A stretch of 23,806 nucleotides of DNA from Deltaproteobacteria bacterium UBA3076 (lineage in GTDB: Bacteria; Desulfobacterota; Dissulfuribacteria; Dissulfuribacterales; UBA3076), in NCBI GenBank assembly GCA_002367355.1, contig DFBQ01000174.1, positions 5,522-29,327 of the forward strand, in the 5' to 3' direction. Positions within the stretch are counted from its first letter, which is position 1. The number at the start of each line of letters is the position of its first letter. The notes beneath the pieces are model-generated. The model was not told where the DNA came from. It saw only the letters and a program-made list of their open reading frames with translations, and did not search any database. The translations under genes were made by a program, and so were the position numbers. Shown piece after piece: positions 14,838 to 21,752 of this stretch.

Positions 14838-14840
14838 AGG

Positions 14841-15173
14841 TTACCTCCTTTTCTCTCCCTTGGTCCAGGGGGCCAGACCGGCCCTGACGCCGGCGTCAAC
14901 AATGCCGTGGGTTGCTGTAGGGCTGGCCAGAAAAATAAATACAACAATAAGAAGAATTTTCAGGCTGGTCAGCAAGGCGCCCAGGGAAAAATGATGGAGG
15001 TTAAAAAGGGCAAAGGCGGTCATGGCCAGAAGGGAGCCAAGGGTATCAAGTTTACCTGCGGGGTGGAGCCGGGAATAAAAATCAGGAAAACGCAGAATCC
15101 CCACTGCCCCCCCTGTAAGGAAAAACAGCCCAGAGAATAATAGCACGCATACAATGATATTCATGATATCCAT
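14841..15173 (-). CDS. mrpG: Antiporter subunit G, MrpG
   Basis: A 110-aa protein with three helices (about 4-26, 43-60, 66-84). The MrpG motif GILRFPDFYSRLHPAGKLDTLG (25-46) and the later SPTATHGIVDAG (85-96) are clear. MrpG is a small membrane subunit needed for assembly and activity of Mrp antiporters. The start has a good GGGAGG about 9 bp before ATG 15173. An 88-bp gap separates it from mrpF; I see no gene or clear promoter in that gap. Confidence 0.93.
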   Translation of the reverse strand: MDIMNIIVCVLLFSGLFFLTGGAVGILRFPDFYSRLHPAGKLDTLGSLLAMTAFALFNLHHFSLGALLTSLKILLIVVFIFLASPTATHGIVDAGVRAGLAPWTKGEKRR

Positions 15174-15261
15174 TTATCAAAACCTCCCGGGTCCCTCGCA
15201 AACTCCTGTTGCGGGCATTGGCATGCCGCCTGTCCTTGGTACGAGAATCCTTGAGTAGTCT

Positions 15262-15549
15262 TTACCGATACAGCGCTTCATCGTACAATCCTTTACGCTT
15301 TTGAAAGTATCTTGAAGCCGCCAGCACTGCGATAAAGTTTAGCATGGCATAGGCCAGCGCAATGTCCACGAACATATCCATACGATGGTAGAGAAAACCG
15401 ATCATAATAAGTAATACGACAGTCTTGCTCCCAATGGCATTGACACCAATCATCCGGTCCAGGACTGTTGGCCCAATCATGGCCCGGATTAGGGAAAGGA
15501 CCATCAGAAAGGCCAGATAAAGACTCGAGTATAAAAAGATGCTATCCAT
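15262..15549 (-). CDS. mrpF: Antiporter subunit F, MrpF
   Basis: A 95-aa protein with three helices (about 5-24, 34-53, 58-78) and the MrpF motif RAMIGPTVLDRMIGVNAIG followed by DIALAYAMLNFIAVLAASRY. The frame is open further upstream, but ATG 15549 is chosen: it overlaps the end of mrpE by 8 bp, has GGGAG just before it, and gives the family N-terminus. MrpF is a small membrane subunit of the antiporter. Confidence 0.92.
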   Translation of the reverse strand: MDSIFLYSSLYLAFLMVLSLIRAMIGPTVLDRMIGVNAIGSKTVVLLIMIGFLYHRMDMFVDIALAYAMLNFIAVLAASRYFQKRKGLYDEALYR

Positions 15550-16117
15550 CAGACTCCCCAAATATCTTGGCAATCCTTGCCTCCATCTCACCCGGCAAGG
15601 GTTCACCAGACGCCTTGTCAATGGCATGAACCTTAAAATCACCATCGGGTGATACATTGACTGTAATAGTGCCGGGAGTGAGGGTGATCGAATTGGCAAA
15701 GGTGACCAGGGCCAGATCACCCTCCAGCTTACTTCGGAATTTAACAATTTTGGGGTCGATCAGGTCCATCATCCTTGGATGGAAGACAAGATATGTAACA
15801 TGAAGGTTTGCTTTGAAGATCTCCTTCATCAGCCACAGGAGATACGGGACCCATCGGACCAACAGAATTAAAAGACCTCTCATGGAAGGACGCAACAGGT
15901 CGGCCGAAAGGTAAGCCACGATTGCGCAGGAGATAACCCCGAGGCTGAGATGAAAGGGATCAAACTTGCCTGAAAGGACGACCCAGACGCCGAACAAGAT
16001 AAAGAATGTGACCACATAAGGGCCAAAATTCTTTCGGCGCCCTGGACCTTGATCAGAAATTTCTCGTTTGCTGGTATTGTGCTTGCGCCCCAGCCCTTCT
16101 TCCTCTTGCTTATCCAA
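15542..16117 (-). CDS. mrpE: Antiporter subunit E, MrpE; first gene of the operon
   Basis: A 191-aa protein. A basic soluble N-terminus (1-32) is followed by two close helices (33-73) and a third (82-98), then the MrpE cytoplasmic domain with FANSITLTPGTITVNVSPDGDFKVHAID (140-167). It opens the antiporter operon. The start is TTG 16117 with AGGAG about 8 bp before it. A consensus sigma54 promoter lies at 16186-16201 on the same strand, 68 bp before the start, so the operon should depend on RpoN and on an enhancer-binding activator. The N-terminal 30 residues are longer than usual, so a later start is possible, although no better ribosome binding site is visible. Confidence 0.92.
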   Translation of the reverse strand: MDKQEEEGLGRKHNTSKREISDQGPGRRKNFGPYVVTFFILFGVWVVLSGKFDPFHLSLGVISCAIVAYLSADLLRPSMRGLLILLVRWVPYLLWLMKEIFKANLHVTYLVFHPRMMDLIDPKIVKFRSKLEGDLALVTFANSITLTPGTITVNVSPDGDFKVHAIDKASGEPLPGEMEARIAKIFGESDG

Positions 16118-16185
16118 CAGGTGCTCCTCCCATATTTTTGATCGGTTTGCAATTTTGGGAAACGGAGACGAGTTGACTTTTTAAC

Positions 16186-16201
16186 AGCAATAGATGTGCC
16201 A
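16186..16201 (-). promoter_or_regulatory. Sigma54 (RpoN) promoter of the antiporter operon
   Basis: The minus strand reads TGGCACATCTATTGCT, matching the -24/-12 consensus TGGCAC[GA]N4TTGC[AT] at every fixed position with the correct GG-to-GC spacing of 10. It is 68 bp before mrpE, with transcription expected from about 16174. Two matching palindromes lie 98 and 137 bp further upstream. Confidence 0.85.
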
Positions 16202-16299
16202 GTCCCTCATTTTTTACAGTAATGTCTTTTAACATACTGATTTTACAGCTTTTGTTCTAATTTGTTTTGAGGCGGAAACAGATTTGGCAGTGTTGGAAA

Positions 16300-16317
16300 G
16301 TGGCAAAATAATGCCGC
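16300..16317 (-). promoter_or_regulatory. Palindrome A, candidate activator site for the antiporter operon
   Basis: GTGGCAAAATAATGCCGC carries the core GGCA-N6-TGCC. It matches palindrome C before the sigma54 activator gene at 14 of 18 positions. It lies 98 bp upstream of the sigma54 promoter, a normal enhancer distance. Confidence 0.6.
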
Positions 16318-16338
16318 ATAAATAAGGAAATGATTATT

Positions 16339-16356
16339 TAGGCATTTTTTTGCCAA
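16339..16356 (-). promoter_or_regulatory. Palindrome B, second candidate activator site
   Basis: TAGGCATTTTTTTGCCAA carries the same GGCA-N6-TGCC core, 39 bp from palindrome A and only 1 bp after the kinase stop codon. It could also form a weak hairpin at the end of the kinase message. Confidence 0.45.
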
Positions 16357-16357
16357 C

Positions 16358-17512
16358 CTAAGAAAGCGGAAGTCGCAGAGTGAAGTTGGTACCGACCCCA
16401 ACCTTGCTGTCAAGAGTGATGGTTCCGCCCAAATTCTTTACTATATTCTGGCTGATTGAGAGGCCAAGGCCTGTACCCTTGCCCGGAGCTTTGGTGGAGA
16501 AAAACAGTTGAAAGATCTTTTTTTGGTTTTCCTCCGTAATTCCAGTACCATTGTCTTCAAAACTTATCTCCACCTCCGAGTTTATTGAAAGGGTCTTTAT
16601 CCGGATATACCCTTTGTCTTCCCCCTTACTTCGGATAGCATGAATGGCATTGGTAATGAAATTTACAAAGACCTGCTCCAACAACTTTGGATCAGATTTC
16701 ATGAGTAGGGGACCTGACATAAACTGAGTATCGATTTCTATGGATGTGTGTTTGAGTTCGGGTTTAAGAAAACTAATGCTGTCTCTGAGCACGTCGTGGA
16801 TATCAAATTCGATTAATGCCAGGGTTGAACCACGGGCGAAGTCCAATAGTTCATGGGTTATGCTGCGACAGCGCTTGGTCTGGTGGCTGATCTCTTTGGT
16901 GGCCTTCTCCAGTTCTTCCCGGTCCTCAGGACTTAAGCCTTTAGCGTCGCTGATTACCTCGCCGGCCCATCCCGAAGCCTCGCTAATAATCGCCAGAGGA
17001 TTATTGATCTCGTGAGCGACCCCGGCTGCTATCCTCCCTATTTCCGCCAGTCTGTCGATTCGGACCAGGTCTTCCTGGATCTTCTTCCACAGGGTGATGT
17101 CCCTGCACACTCCGACCGTGCCTACACTTTGGCCTTCCCTGTTTGTCAGGTTTATAAGGGAAACATTGAAATAAACCGTGCCTCCCTCCTTGTGTCGAAA
17201 GGGGATGTCCAACTGCACTGTGGGGCCATCATGCCCGGAAGAGTTAAAAAACTCCTCAAATGATACAGGGTCTTCAGCCAAATCCTTTATGTAAGTACCT
17301 ATTAATTCCATAAAGGAGTAACCCAACACTTTTTCAGCGCCCTTGCTGAAGGAAATCAGCATTCCACCAACTTCAGTAGCAAAGATCATATCCTCGGAAT
17401 TCTGCAGAATACACTGAAGATAGCCCCTGGTCTGATGTAACTCTATTTTATAACCGGCCAGTTCTTGCCTGACCTTTTTCAGCTCGGTCTCCAGAGAGTT
17501 AGTCGAATCCAT
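16358..17512 (-). CDS. Soluble PAS-domain sensor histidine kinase
   Basis: A 384-aa cytoplasmic kinase. An N-terminal coiled coil (1-30) is followed by a PAS domain (about 31-142, ending with CRDITLWKK), HisKA with H167 (GVAHEINNP), and HATPase with N288, DNGTG (320-324) and GKGTGLGLS. No membrane segment or receiver is present. The ATG at 17512 overlaps the end of the upstream response regulator by 14 bp, so the two are translationally linked and probably form a pair. The kinase lies between the sigma54 activator gene and the sigma54-driven antiporter operon, which suggests that it feeds that control, but no DNA-binding receiver is present to complete the link. Confidence 0.9.
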   Translation of the reverse strand: MDSTNSLETELKKVRQELAGYKIELHQTRGYLQCILQNSEDMIFATEVGGMLISFSKGAEKVLGYSFMELIGTYIKDLAEDPVSFEEFFNSSGHDGPTVQLDIPFRHKEGGTVYFNVSLINLTNREGQSVGTVGVCRDITLWKKIQEDLVRIDRLAEIGRIAAGVAHEINNPLAIISEASGWAGEVISDAKGLSPEDREELEKATKEISHQTKRCRSITHELLDFARGSTLALIEFDIHDVLRDSISFLKPELKHTSIEIDTQFMSGPLLMKSDPKLLEQVFVNFITNAIHAIRSKGEDKGYIRIKTLSINSEVEISFEDNGTGITEENQKKIFQLFFSTKAPGKGTGLGLSISQNIVKNLGGTITLDSKVGVGTNFTLRLPLS

Positions 17513-18002
17513 AGATTTTGCGCAACTCAGCAATGGCCTGTTTCATCCCACGTGCCCCCATCCCATGGTGGTGAAGTTCTTCCAGTTGCTCTTGGAATTT
17601 CGCTTCTTGTAACTTCATTTTTTTCTCGTACGCTTCTTTAATGACTGCCACAAGATGGTCATAGTCAACAGGCTTTAGCAAATACTGGAAGGCTTCCTCG
17701 TGGCCGCTTTCCAGGGCGCTTTCTATGGAACCATGGCCGGTCAATACGATGCATTGTAGGAATGGTTGGATCTCTCTCAGCCTTTTTTGCGTCTCCACCC
17801 CGTCTATCCCCGGCATCTTCAAGTCGACAACCGCTACATCAAAATGCTCTTGTTTTGCCACCTCGATAGCGTCCTCGCCGGAAAAAGTGGCCTTTACTGT
17901 ATGGCCCTGTCTAAGAAGGCGCTTGGACAGGTATTCAAGCAAAGTCGCTTCATCGTCTACCAGTAAAACTCGAATAACTCGAATGGTTGATTGCTCATTC
18001 AT
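17499..18002 (-). CDS. Stand-alone response regulator with helical tail
   Basis: A 167-aa receiver (1-128): D16/D17, phosphoacceptor D60 (VVDLKMP), T88 and K110. A helical tail (about 129-167, with HHHGMGARGMKQAIAELRKIYG) has no recognised output fold and could mediate dimerisation or docking to the kinase encoded next, which it overlaps by 14 bp. AGGAG lies about 7 bp before the ATG. Its own promoter candidate is at 18084-18112. Confidence 0.88.
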   Translation of the reverse strand: MNEQSTIRVIRVLLVDDEATLLEYLSKRLLRQGHTVKATFSGEDAIEVAKQEHFDVAVVDLKMPGIDGVETQKRLREIQPFLQCIVLTGHGSIESALESGHEEAFQYLLKPVDYDHLVAVIKEAYEKKMKLQEAKFQEQLEELHHHGMGARGMKQAIAELRKIYGFD

Positions 18003-18083
18003 AGATCGCTCCTTGAAATCAGTTGCAAGTCCTAATTACATCCGGGTCAAAACATATATCTATTCGAAAACCTTAACTAAAAT

Positions 18084-18112
18084 TTTTTAGTATTTTCTCA
18101 GGGCATTGTCAA
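18084..18112 (-). promoter_or_regulatory. Candidate sigma70-type promoter of the receiver-kinase pair
   Basis: The minus strand reads TTGACA (18107-18112), a 17-bp spacer and TAAAAA (18084-18089). The -35 box is perfect and the -10 box matches 4 of 6. It lies about 80 bp before the response regulator start, in the 171-bp gap after the upstream receiver gene. Confidence 0.5.
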
Positions 18113-18173
18113 GGGAATTCCAAAGGCCGACACCACCATTTGCGCGCAGAGCCCAGGATAGGCATTAATGTCC

Positions 18174-18581
18174 TCATGGATGCCGGCTCGCCATATTGAT
18201 GCGTTTTTCATGTTCGGCCTTTCTATCATAGGCCTTGTTGATTTTTGCGATCAGGTCTTCAGTATCGCAGGGTTTGCTCAAATAACTATAGGCACCAAGC
18301 CTCATTCCTTCTATGCCTGATTCACGGGACGCATGGCCAGTTAACATGATTACCTCGGTAAGTGGCTTTATCTTCTTGATTTCCCCCAGGGTCTCGATCC
18401 CGTCCATACCAGGCATAAGCACGTCCAGTATGACCACATCAAAATCGTGTTCAATCGTCATTTCAATGGCATTTTCACCACTTAAACAAGTTGTTACATC
18501 ATACTGATAGCTTATCAAACGCCTTGAGAGAAATTCCAAGAACATTTCTTCATCATCAACTAACAAGAGCCTGGGTTTCAT
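18174..18581 (-). CDS. Single-domain response regulator
   Basis: A 135-aa receiver with D9/D10 (LVDDEE), phosphoacceptor D53 (ILDVLMP), T81 and K103 (LSKPCD), and no output domain beyond a short charged tail. It starts 40 bp after the sigma54 activator gene and is probably co-transcribed with it. Because that activator lacks a receiver, this protein could control it in trans; this is inference. It resembles the receiver at 17499-18002, suggesting duplication. Confidence 0.88.
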   Translation of the reverse strand: MKPRLLLVDDEEMFLEFLSRRLISYQYDVTTCLSGENAIEMTIEHDFDVVILDVLMPGMDGIETLGEIKKIKPLTEVIMLTGHASRESGIEGMRLGAYSYLSKPCDTEDLIAKINKAYDRKAEHEKRINMASRHP

Positions 18582-18621
18582 CCTTAGTCCTATGTTCGAA
18601 AGTTGTTCCTATTTGTCCAGC

Positions 18622-19701
18622 TTATAACTTTGCCTCGCCTCTTTTTCCCGTCCTCCGGAACTCAATACCATAATCGCTCATCTTTTGGCGAAGGGTGCGG
18701 GGTTTAATCTCCAGAAGTTCAGCGGCCCTGACTCTCTGTCCTTTCGTCATCTCTAAGGCCCTCAGAATGATGGTTTTTTCCAGCCGTTGACGTGCCTTTC
18801 GCAATGGCTCAATAGGACCATGGGCTGCAAAATCGAAAGATGATACGCTTGAATTATGGGACTCTTGCCCCGAATTCTCCCCAGGATCAAGGGTCACTAC
18901 GTCCATAGCATCCTCTGGAAAATCACTAACAGTGATTAGAGGTCCTTGGGCCATCAGAAACATTCTTTCCATTATGTTCTTAAGTTGTCTAATATTCCCC
19001 GGCCAATCGTAAGACATCAAGTACTCCATGGCCTCAGAGGAAACGGATACCCTGGGCTTTTTATATAATTTAGCAAATCTTTCCAGGAAATTATTCACCA
19101 GATGAGGAATTGCTGCCTTCCGTTTCCTTAAAGGAAGAAGGTTAATGGGGATCACCTTTAGGCGGTAGTAAAGATCCTTTCTAAAACACCCTGCCCTGAC
19201 TTCTGTTGTCAGATCCTTGTTGGTCGCCGCAACAATACGAACGTTCACCCTGATGGGTATCTCTCCTCCGATTCGACAAAAGCAGCCATCTTCCAGTACC
19301 CGCAGAAAGTTCACCTGATTAGACAGTGAAATCTCCGAGACTTCATCTAAAAAGAGAGTCCCGTTATTGGCCTGCTCAAATCTCCCCTTGGTTTGCCTGA
19401 TAGCACCTGTAAAGGCCCCCTTTTCATGGCCGAATAGTTTACTTTCAAACAGCTCACCGGAAAGAGTACCGCAGTTTACCGGCACAATCGGTTTGTCCCT
19501 CCGGTTGCTTTTTTGATGAATGATGCGGGCCACAAGCTCTTTTCCAGTTCCGGACTCCCCGGAAATTAAAATATTGGCGTCAAATTTGGCAATCTGTTGC
19601 ACGGTCCTGATCACCGAATGCATGTGCTCGCTTACTATGACAAACTCCGGAAATAGATCAGGCTCGATTTGACCGTGTAACGCAATCTTATGAGATATCA
19701 T
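18622..19701 (-). CDS. Sigma54-dependent activator (NtrC-type AAA+ plus Fis HTH), no receiver
   Basis: A 359-aa enhancer-binding protein. A short N-terminus (1-20) leads into the AAA+ domain: Walker A GESGTGKE (48-55), the sigma54-contact loop GAFTGA (95-100), Walker B LFLDE (116-120), sensor I AATNKD (158-163), FRKDLYYRL (173-181) and sensor II WPGNIRQLKN (233-242). A linker (255-295) leads to a Fis-type helix-turn-helix (about 310-345, AAELLEIKPRTLRQKM). Most relatives carry an N-terminal receiver, GAF or PAS domain; this one has none, so control may be by the separate receivers encoded next. Consensus sigma54 promoters and shared palindromes lie on both sides of this gene cluster, making it the best candidate activator of both. 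It is divergent from the CBS gene. Confidence 0.93.
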   Translation of the reverse strand: MISHKIALHGQIEPDLFPEFVIVSEHMHSVIRTVQQIAKFDANILISGESGTGKELVARIIHQKSNRRDKPIVPVNCGTLSGELFESKLFGHEKGAFTGAIRQTKGRFEQANNGTLFLDEVSEISLSNQVNFLRVLEDGCFCRIGGEIPIRVNVRIVAATNKDLTTEVRAGCFRKDLYYRLKVIPINLLPLRKRKAAIPHLVNNFLERFAKLYKKPRVSVSSEAMEYLMSYDWPGNIRQLKNIMERMFLMAQGPLITVSDFPEDAMDVVTLDPGENSGQESHNSSVSSFDFAAHGPIEPLRKARQRLEKTIILRALEMTKGQRVRAAELLEIKPRTLRQKMSDYGIEFRRTGKRGEAKL

Positions 19702-19805
19702 CTCATTTTCACCTTTTCTCGCTGCCTGACTGCCGATTGACCGAGCCCCATAGAAAGCCCTTATAGGGTATGGCTTTTTCTCTTTAAATTAAAATCAGTA
19801 GCAGA
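19702..19805 (-). promoter_or_regulatory. Upstream region of the activator gene
   Basis: On the minus strand TTTAAA, 17 bp and TATAAG (about 19758-19786) is a weak sigma70-type candidate. CGGCAGTCAGGCAGC near 19720 has the GG and GC of a sigma54 promoter but poor flanks. Neither is convincing. Confidence 0.25.
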
Positions 19806-19823
19806 TGGGCAAAAAAATGTCAA
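19806..19823. promoter_or_regulatory. Palindrome D, candidate activator site
   Basis: TGGGCAAAAAAATGTCAA carries GGCA-N6-TGTC, one mismatch from the core of the other three sites. It is 40 bp from palindrome C, echoing the 39-bp spacing of A and B. It lies 128 bp upstream of the sigma54 promoter of the CBS gene. Confidence 0.4.
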
Positions 19824-19845
19824 AAACTATTTTGCTTCAAACTTT

Positions 19846-19863
19846 GCGGCATAAATATGCCGC
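19846..19863. promoter_or_regulatory. Palindrome C, candidate activator site between the activator and CBS genes
   Basis: GCGGCATAAATATGCCGC is a perfect 7-bp inverted repeat with a 4-bp centre. It lies 88 bp upstream of the CBS-gene sigma54 promoter and about 145 bp before the activator start, so one site could serve activation to the right and self-control to the left. Confidence 0.65.
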
Positions 19864-19951
19864 TTCATAAATGGCTGGAGTTTTCTGCAAATAGTACACA
19901 AATGCTTAAAAATCAATATGTTAGCAAATAGCAGGTAAACATCCAAGGATC

Positions 19952-19967
19952 TGGCACATCGCTTGCT
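19952..19967 (+). promoter_or_regulatory. Sigma54 (RpoN) promoter of the CBS-domain gene
   Basis: TGGCACATCGCTTGCT matches the -24/-12 consensus at every fixed position with correct spacing. It differs from the antiporter promoter only in its central bases. Transcription is expected from about 19979, right at the start of the 5' hairpin and about 88 bp before the start codon. Confidence 0.85.
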
Positions 19968-19988
19968 CAAATTAAGAAGTCACTAGGT

Positions 19989-20043
19989 AGGTAGAAGGTG
20001 GAAGGTGATAGGCTGACATACTTCAGCCTTCCACCTTCTACCT
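19989..20043 (+). repeat. Long hairpin in the 5' leader of the CBS gene
   Basis: The arms AGGTAGAAGGTGGAAGG (19989-20005) and CCTTCCACCTTCTACCT (20027-20043) are perfect 17-bp complements, with an inner GGCTGA/TCAGCC stem (20011-20016, 20023-20028). The TAGAAGG-type wording is repeated at 20038-20050 and around 19985. In RNA it would form a strong stem ending about 24 nt before the ATG. It could be an intergenic repeat or an RNA-stability element. Confidence 0.6.
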
Positions 20044-20066
20044 TCTACCTAAAAAGTCTGGATGTA

Positions 20067-20561
20067 ATGCCTGAAAAACGAATTAAAGATCTGATGCTTG
20101 ATGTGTTGGCACTTGAGCGTATATCGCCGCAGACAAAGGTGGCAGAAGCGGTCAAGTTGCTGAATGAAAAACAAAAAGGTAGGTGTCCTTCGTCCTTGCT
20201 GGTGGTTGACGAGGTGGAAGACGAGGAAGAGATCCTGGGAATGCTCACTATTGATGATATTATTGCTCATATGGAGTCTTCTACAAAGGCCACCGAAGAG
20301 CTTCCCATCTTCTGGCAGGGTCAGTTTTTGGAGGAATGTGAGACTATACTTGAAAGGCCCGGCAGTGAAATCATGTCGCCGGTAACGCATGTCATTCATC
20401 AAAACGGTACCCTCATGGAAGCTGTCCATCTCATGACTTCTCACAAGATCGATTGGCTCCCTGTCGTGGAAGGGGAATCTGTCGTAGGAATTCTTTTAAA
20501 GGAAGACCTGTTTAAGGAAATCGTGGCGGCAGCCACAACTGAGGTTCCGGATTTTCTTTAA
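20067..20561 (+). CDS. Two-CBS-domain protein
   Basis: A 164-aa protein made of a CBS pair: CBS1 (about 6-70, with ISPQTKVAEAVKLL and GMLTIDDIIAHM) and CBS2 (about 97-154, with IMSPVTHVIHQNGTLMEAVHLM and GILLKEDLF). CBS pairs bind adenine nucleotides and often report energy state; the ligand here is unknown. A charged stretch (EVEDEEE) lies in CBS1. The start is ATG 20067, which begins the CBS fold; the longer frame from 19998 runs through the hairpin and is not credible. The gene is under a consensus sigma54 promoter with the same palindrome arrangement as the antiporter operon, so the two are probably expressed together. Confidence 0.88.
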   Translation: MPEKRIKDLMLDVLALERISPQTKVAEAVKLLNEKQKGRCPSSLLVVDEVEDEEEILGMLTIDDIIAHMESSTKATEELPIFWQGQFLEECETILERPGSEIMSPVTHVIHQNGTLMEAVHLMTSHKIDWLPVVEGESVVGILLKEDLFKEIVAAATTEVPDFL

Positions 20562-20611
20562 ACCCTGAACAAGGAACCTGTGAACCTGTGAATGCTTAGG
20601 GCCGGCTTCGG

Positions 20612-21742
20612 TCAGGTCACAGTGAGCAGCTCTGCTACCACTGCATCCGCCTCTGTCAAAAGCCGTCTTACCATAGTAGTTGCTCCTGTGGCCTGATTTT
20701 CGGCAAGCAGAAGTGTCTTCAGGCCAAGGGGGACGATTTCTCTGTGGCATTTGGACATGGCCATTATGAGTGCAGCCAAGGCGCTCAGGGCCTGATCCAG
20801 TTCAGGATTGGTCTGGAAATTAACTGCTCGAAGGCGTCTCAAGAGATAGGCTACGCAGGCGCTGAGCAATGCGTACGCCTGGATCTTGTTCAGTTGTTCA
20901 GTATCAGGAGCATTTCCCTCAAGCAGAATCCGATGTGCATCCCACTTGGCAAAGAGCTGATGATACTCTATGAATTTTGTGGCTGCGTCAGAGCCGACAT
21001 GGCCTGAGAGTATTACAAACAGGGTCTTTTCATCCAGTTCCTCGCCGCATGCGTCAAACGTATGGGAAGCATAGGTCCACGAGCGGGGAGACGACCATGC
21101 CTGTGACTCCATGGGGGTCCCCAGGAAGTATTCAGGATAGTGTTGCAAAAAGGTGATAACATCCTGACGGAGTCCTGTTTGCAGGGCAAAGTCCCTTGTC
21201 CATTGGTCAACGTCCGGCCTCAGGTCCACAAAGAAGATCCGGTTGGCAACCGGGGCCAGGATTTCATGAAAATCCGCCCGATCTGTTGAACGATTACCTG
21301 CAAGTACCATGGCTACACGCTCAGGCAACCGGTGGTCATGAATGGTGCGGTATGTCAGCAACTGAAAGAGGTAGGCCTGGATCTGGCGATTACACAAGTG
21401 GGCATCATCCAGAAAGAGGATAATAGGGACATTCGAGTTGGCAGGCGCTATTTCGAGCACATCGAAATTGAAGATCTCCGGGCAGGACCAACGGACCTGT
21501 TTGCCGTTTCCGGCATCCTGAACCATGGGCAATCCTGTAATCTGTTCCAGCATCAGGGTGGCCATATAGACCACCTTGAGCCCGTATCCCTTCTGTTGGC
21601 AGAACTGGCGCATGAGATCGGATTTGCCTATTCCGGGCGGGCCGGACAGCCAAAGAATGGACCTGGTCCCGTCAGAAAGGCCTGAATCAGTGTGGCGGGT
21701 GATATAGGGTATGGTTTCTGAAAGTGTTAAACCGGTATTCAT
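20612..21742 (-). CDS. MoxR-like AAA+ ATPase
   Basis: A 376-aa AAA+ protein: Walker A GPPGIGKS (about 34-41), Walker B ILFLDDAH (about 108-115), a sensor I-like AMVLAGNRSTDRADF (about 143-157), and an alpha-helical C-terminal half with AWSSPRSW. MoxR-type ATPases act with VWA-domain proteins, often as chaperone-like remodelers; here the VWA partner is encoded 10 bp upstream. ATG 21742 is chosen over TTG 21748 because GAGG lies 8 bp before it. It is the last gene of a three-gene operon with the VWA/HExxH protein and the WW-repeat protein. The substrate is unknown. Confidence 0.87.
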   Translation of the reverse strand: MNTGLTLSETIPYITRHTDSGLSDGTRSILWLSGPPGIGKSDLMRQFCQQKGYGLKVVYMATLMLEQITGLPMVQDAGNGKQVRWSCPEIFNFDVLEIAPANSNVPIILFLDDAHLCNRQIQAYLFQLLTYRTIHDHRLPERVAMVLAGNRSTDRADFHEILAPVANRIFFVDLRPDVDQWTRDFALQTGLRQDVITFLQHYPEYFLGTPMESQAWSSPRSWTYASHTFDACGEELDEKTLFVILSGHVGSDAATKFIEYHQLFAKWDAHRILLEGNAPDTEQLNKIQAYALLSACVAYLLRRLRAVNFQTNPELDQALSALAALIMAMSKCHREIVPLGLKTLLLAENQATGATTMVRRLLTEADAVVAELLTVT

Positions 21743-21752
21743 ATACAATTCC

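Noticed and set aside
15550..15747. N-terminal extension of the MrpF frame
   Set aside because: Overlaps mrpE coding sequence; residues look like shadow translation and the family N-terminus begins at 15549.
16301..16315. TGGCAAAATAATGCC as a sigma54 promoter
   Set aside because: GG and GC are 9 bp apart instead of 10, and the site is a palindrome matching the activator-site set; a perfect sigma54 promoter lies at 16186-16201.
19998..20066. N-terminal extension of the CBS protein
   Set aside because: Runs through the 5' hairpin repeat and adds non-family residues before the CBS fold.
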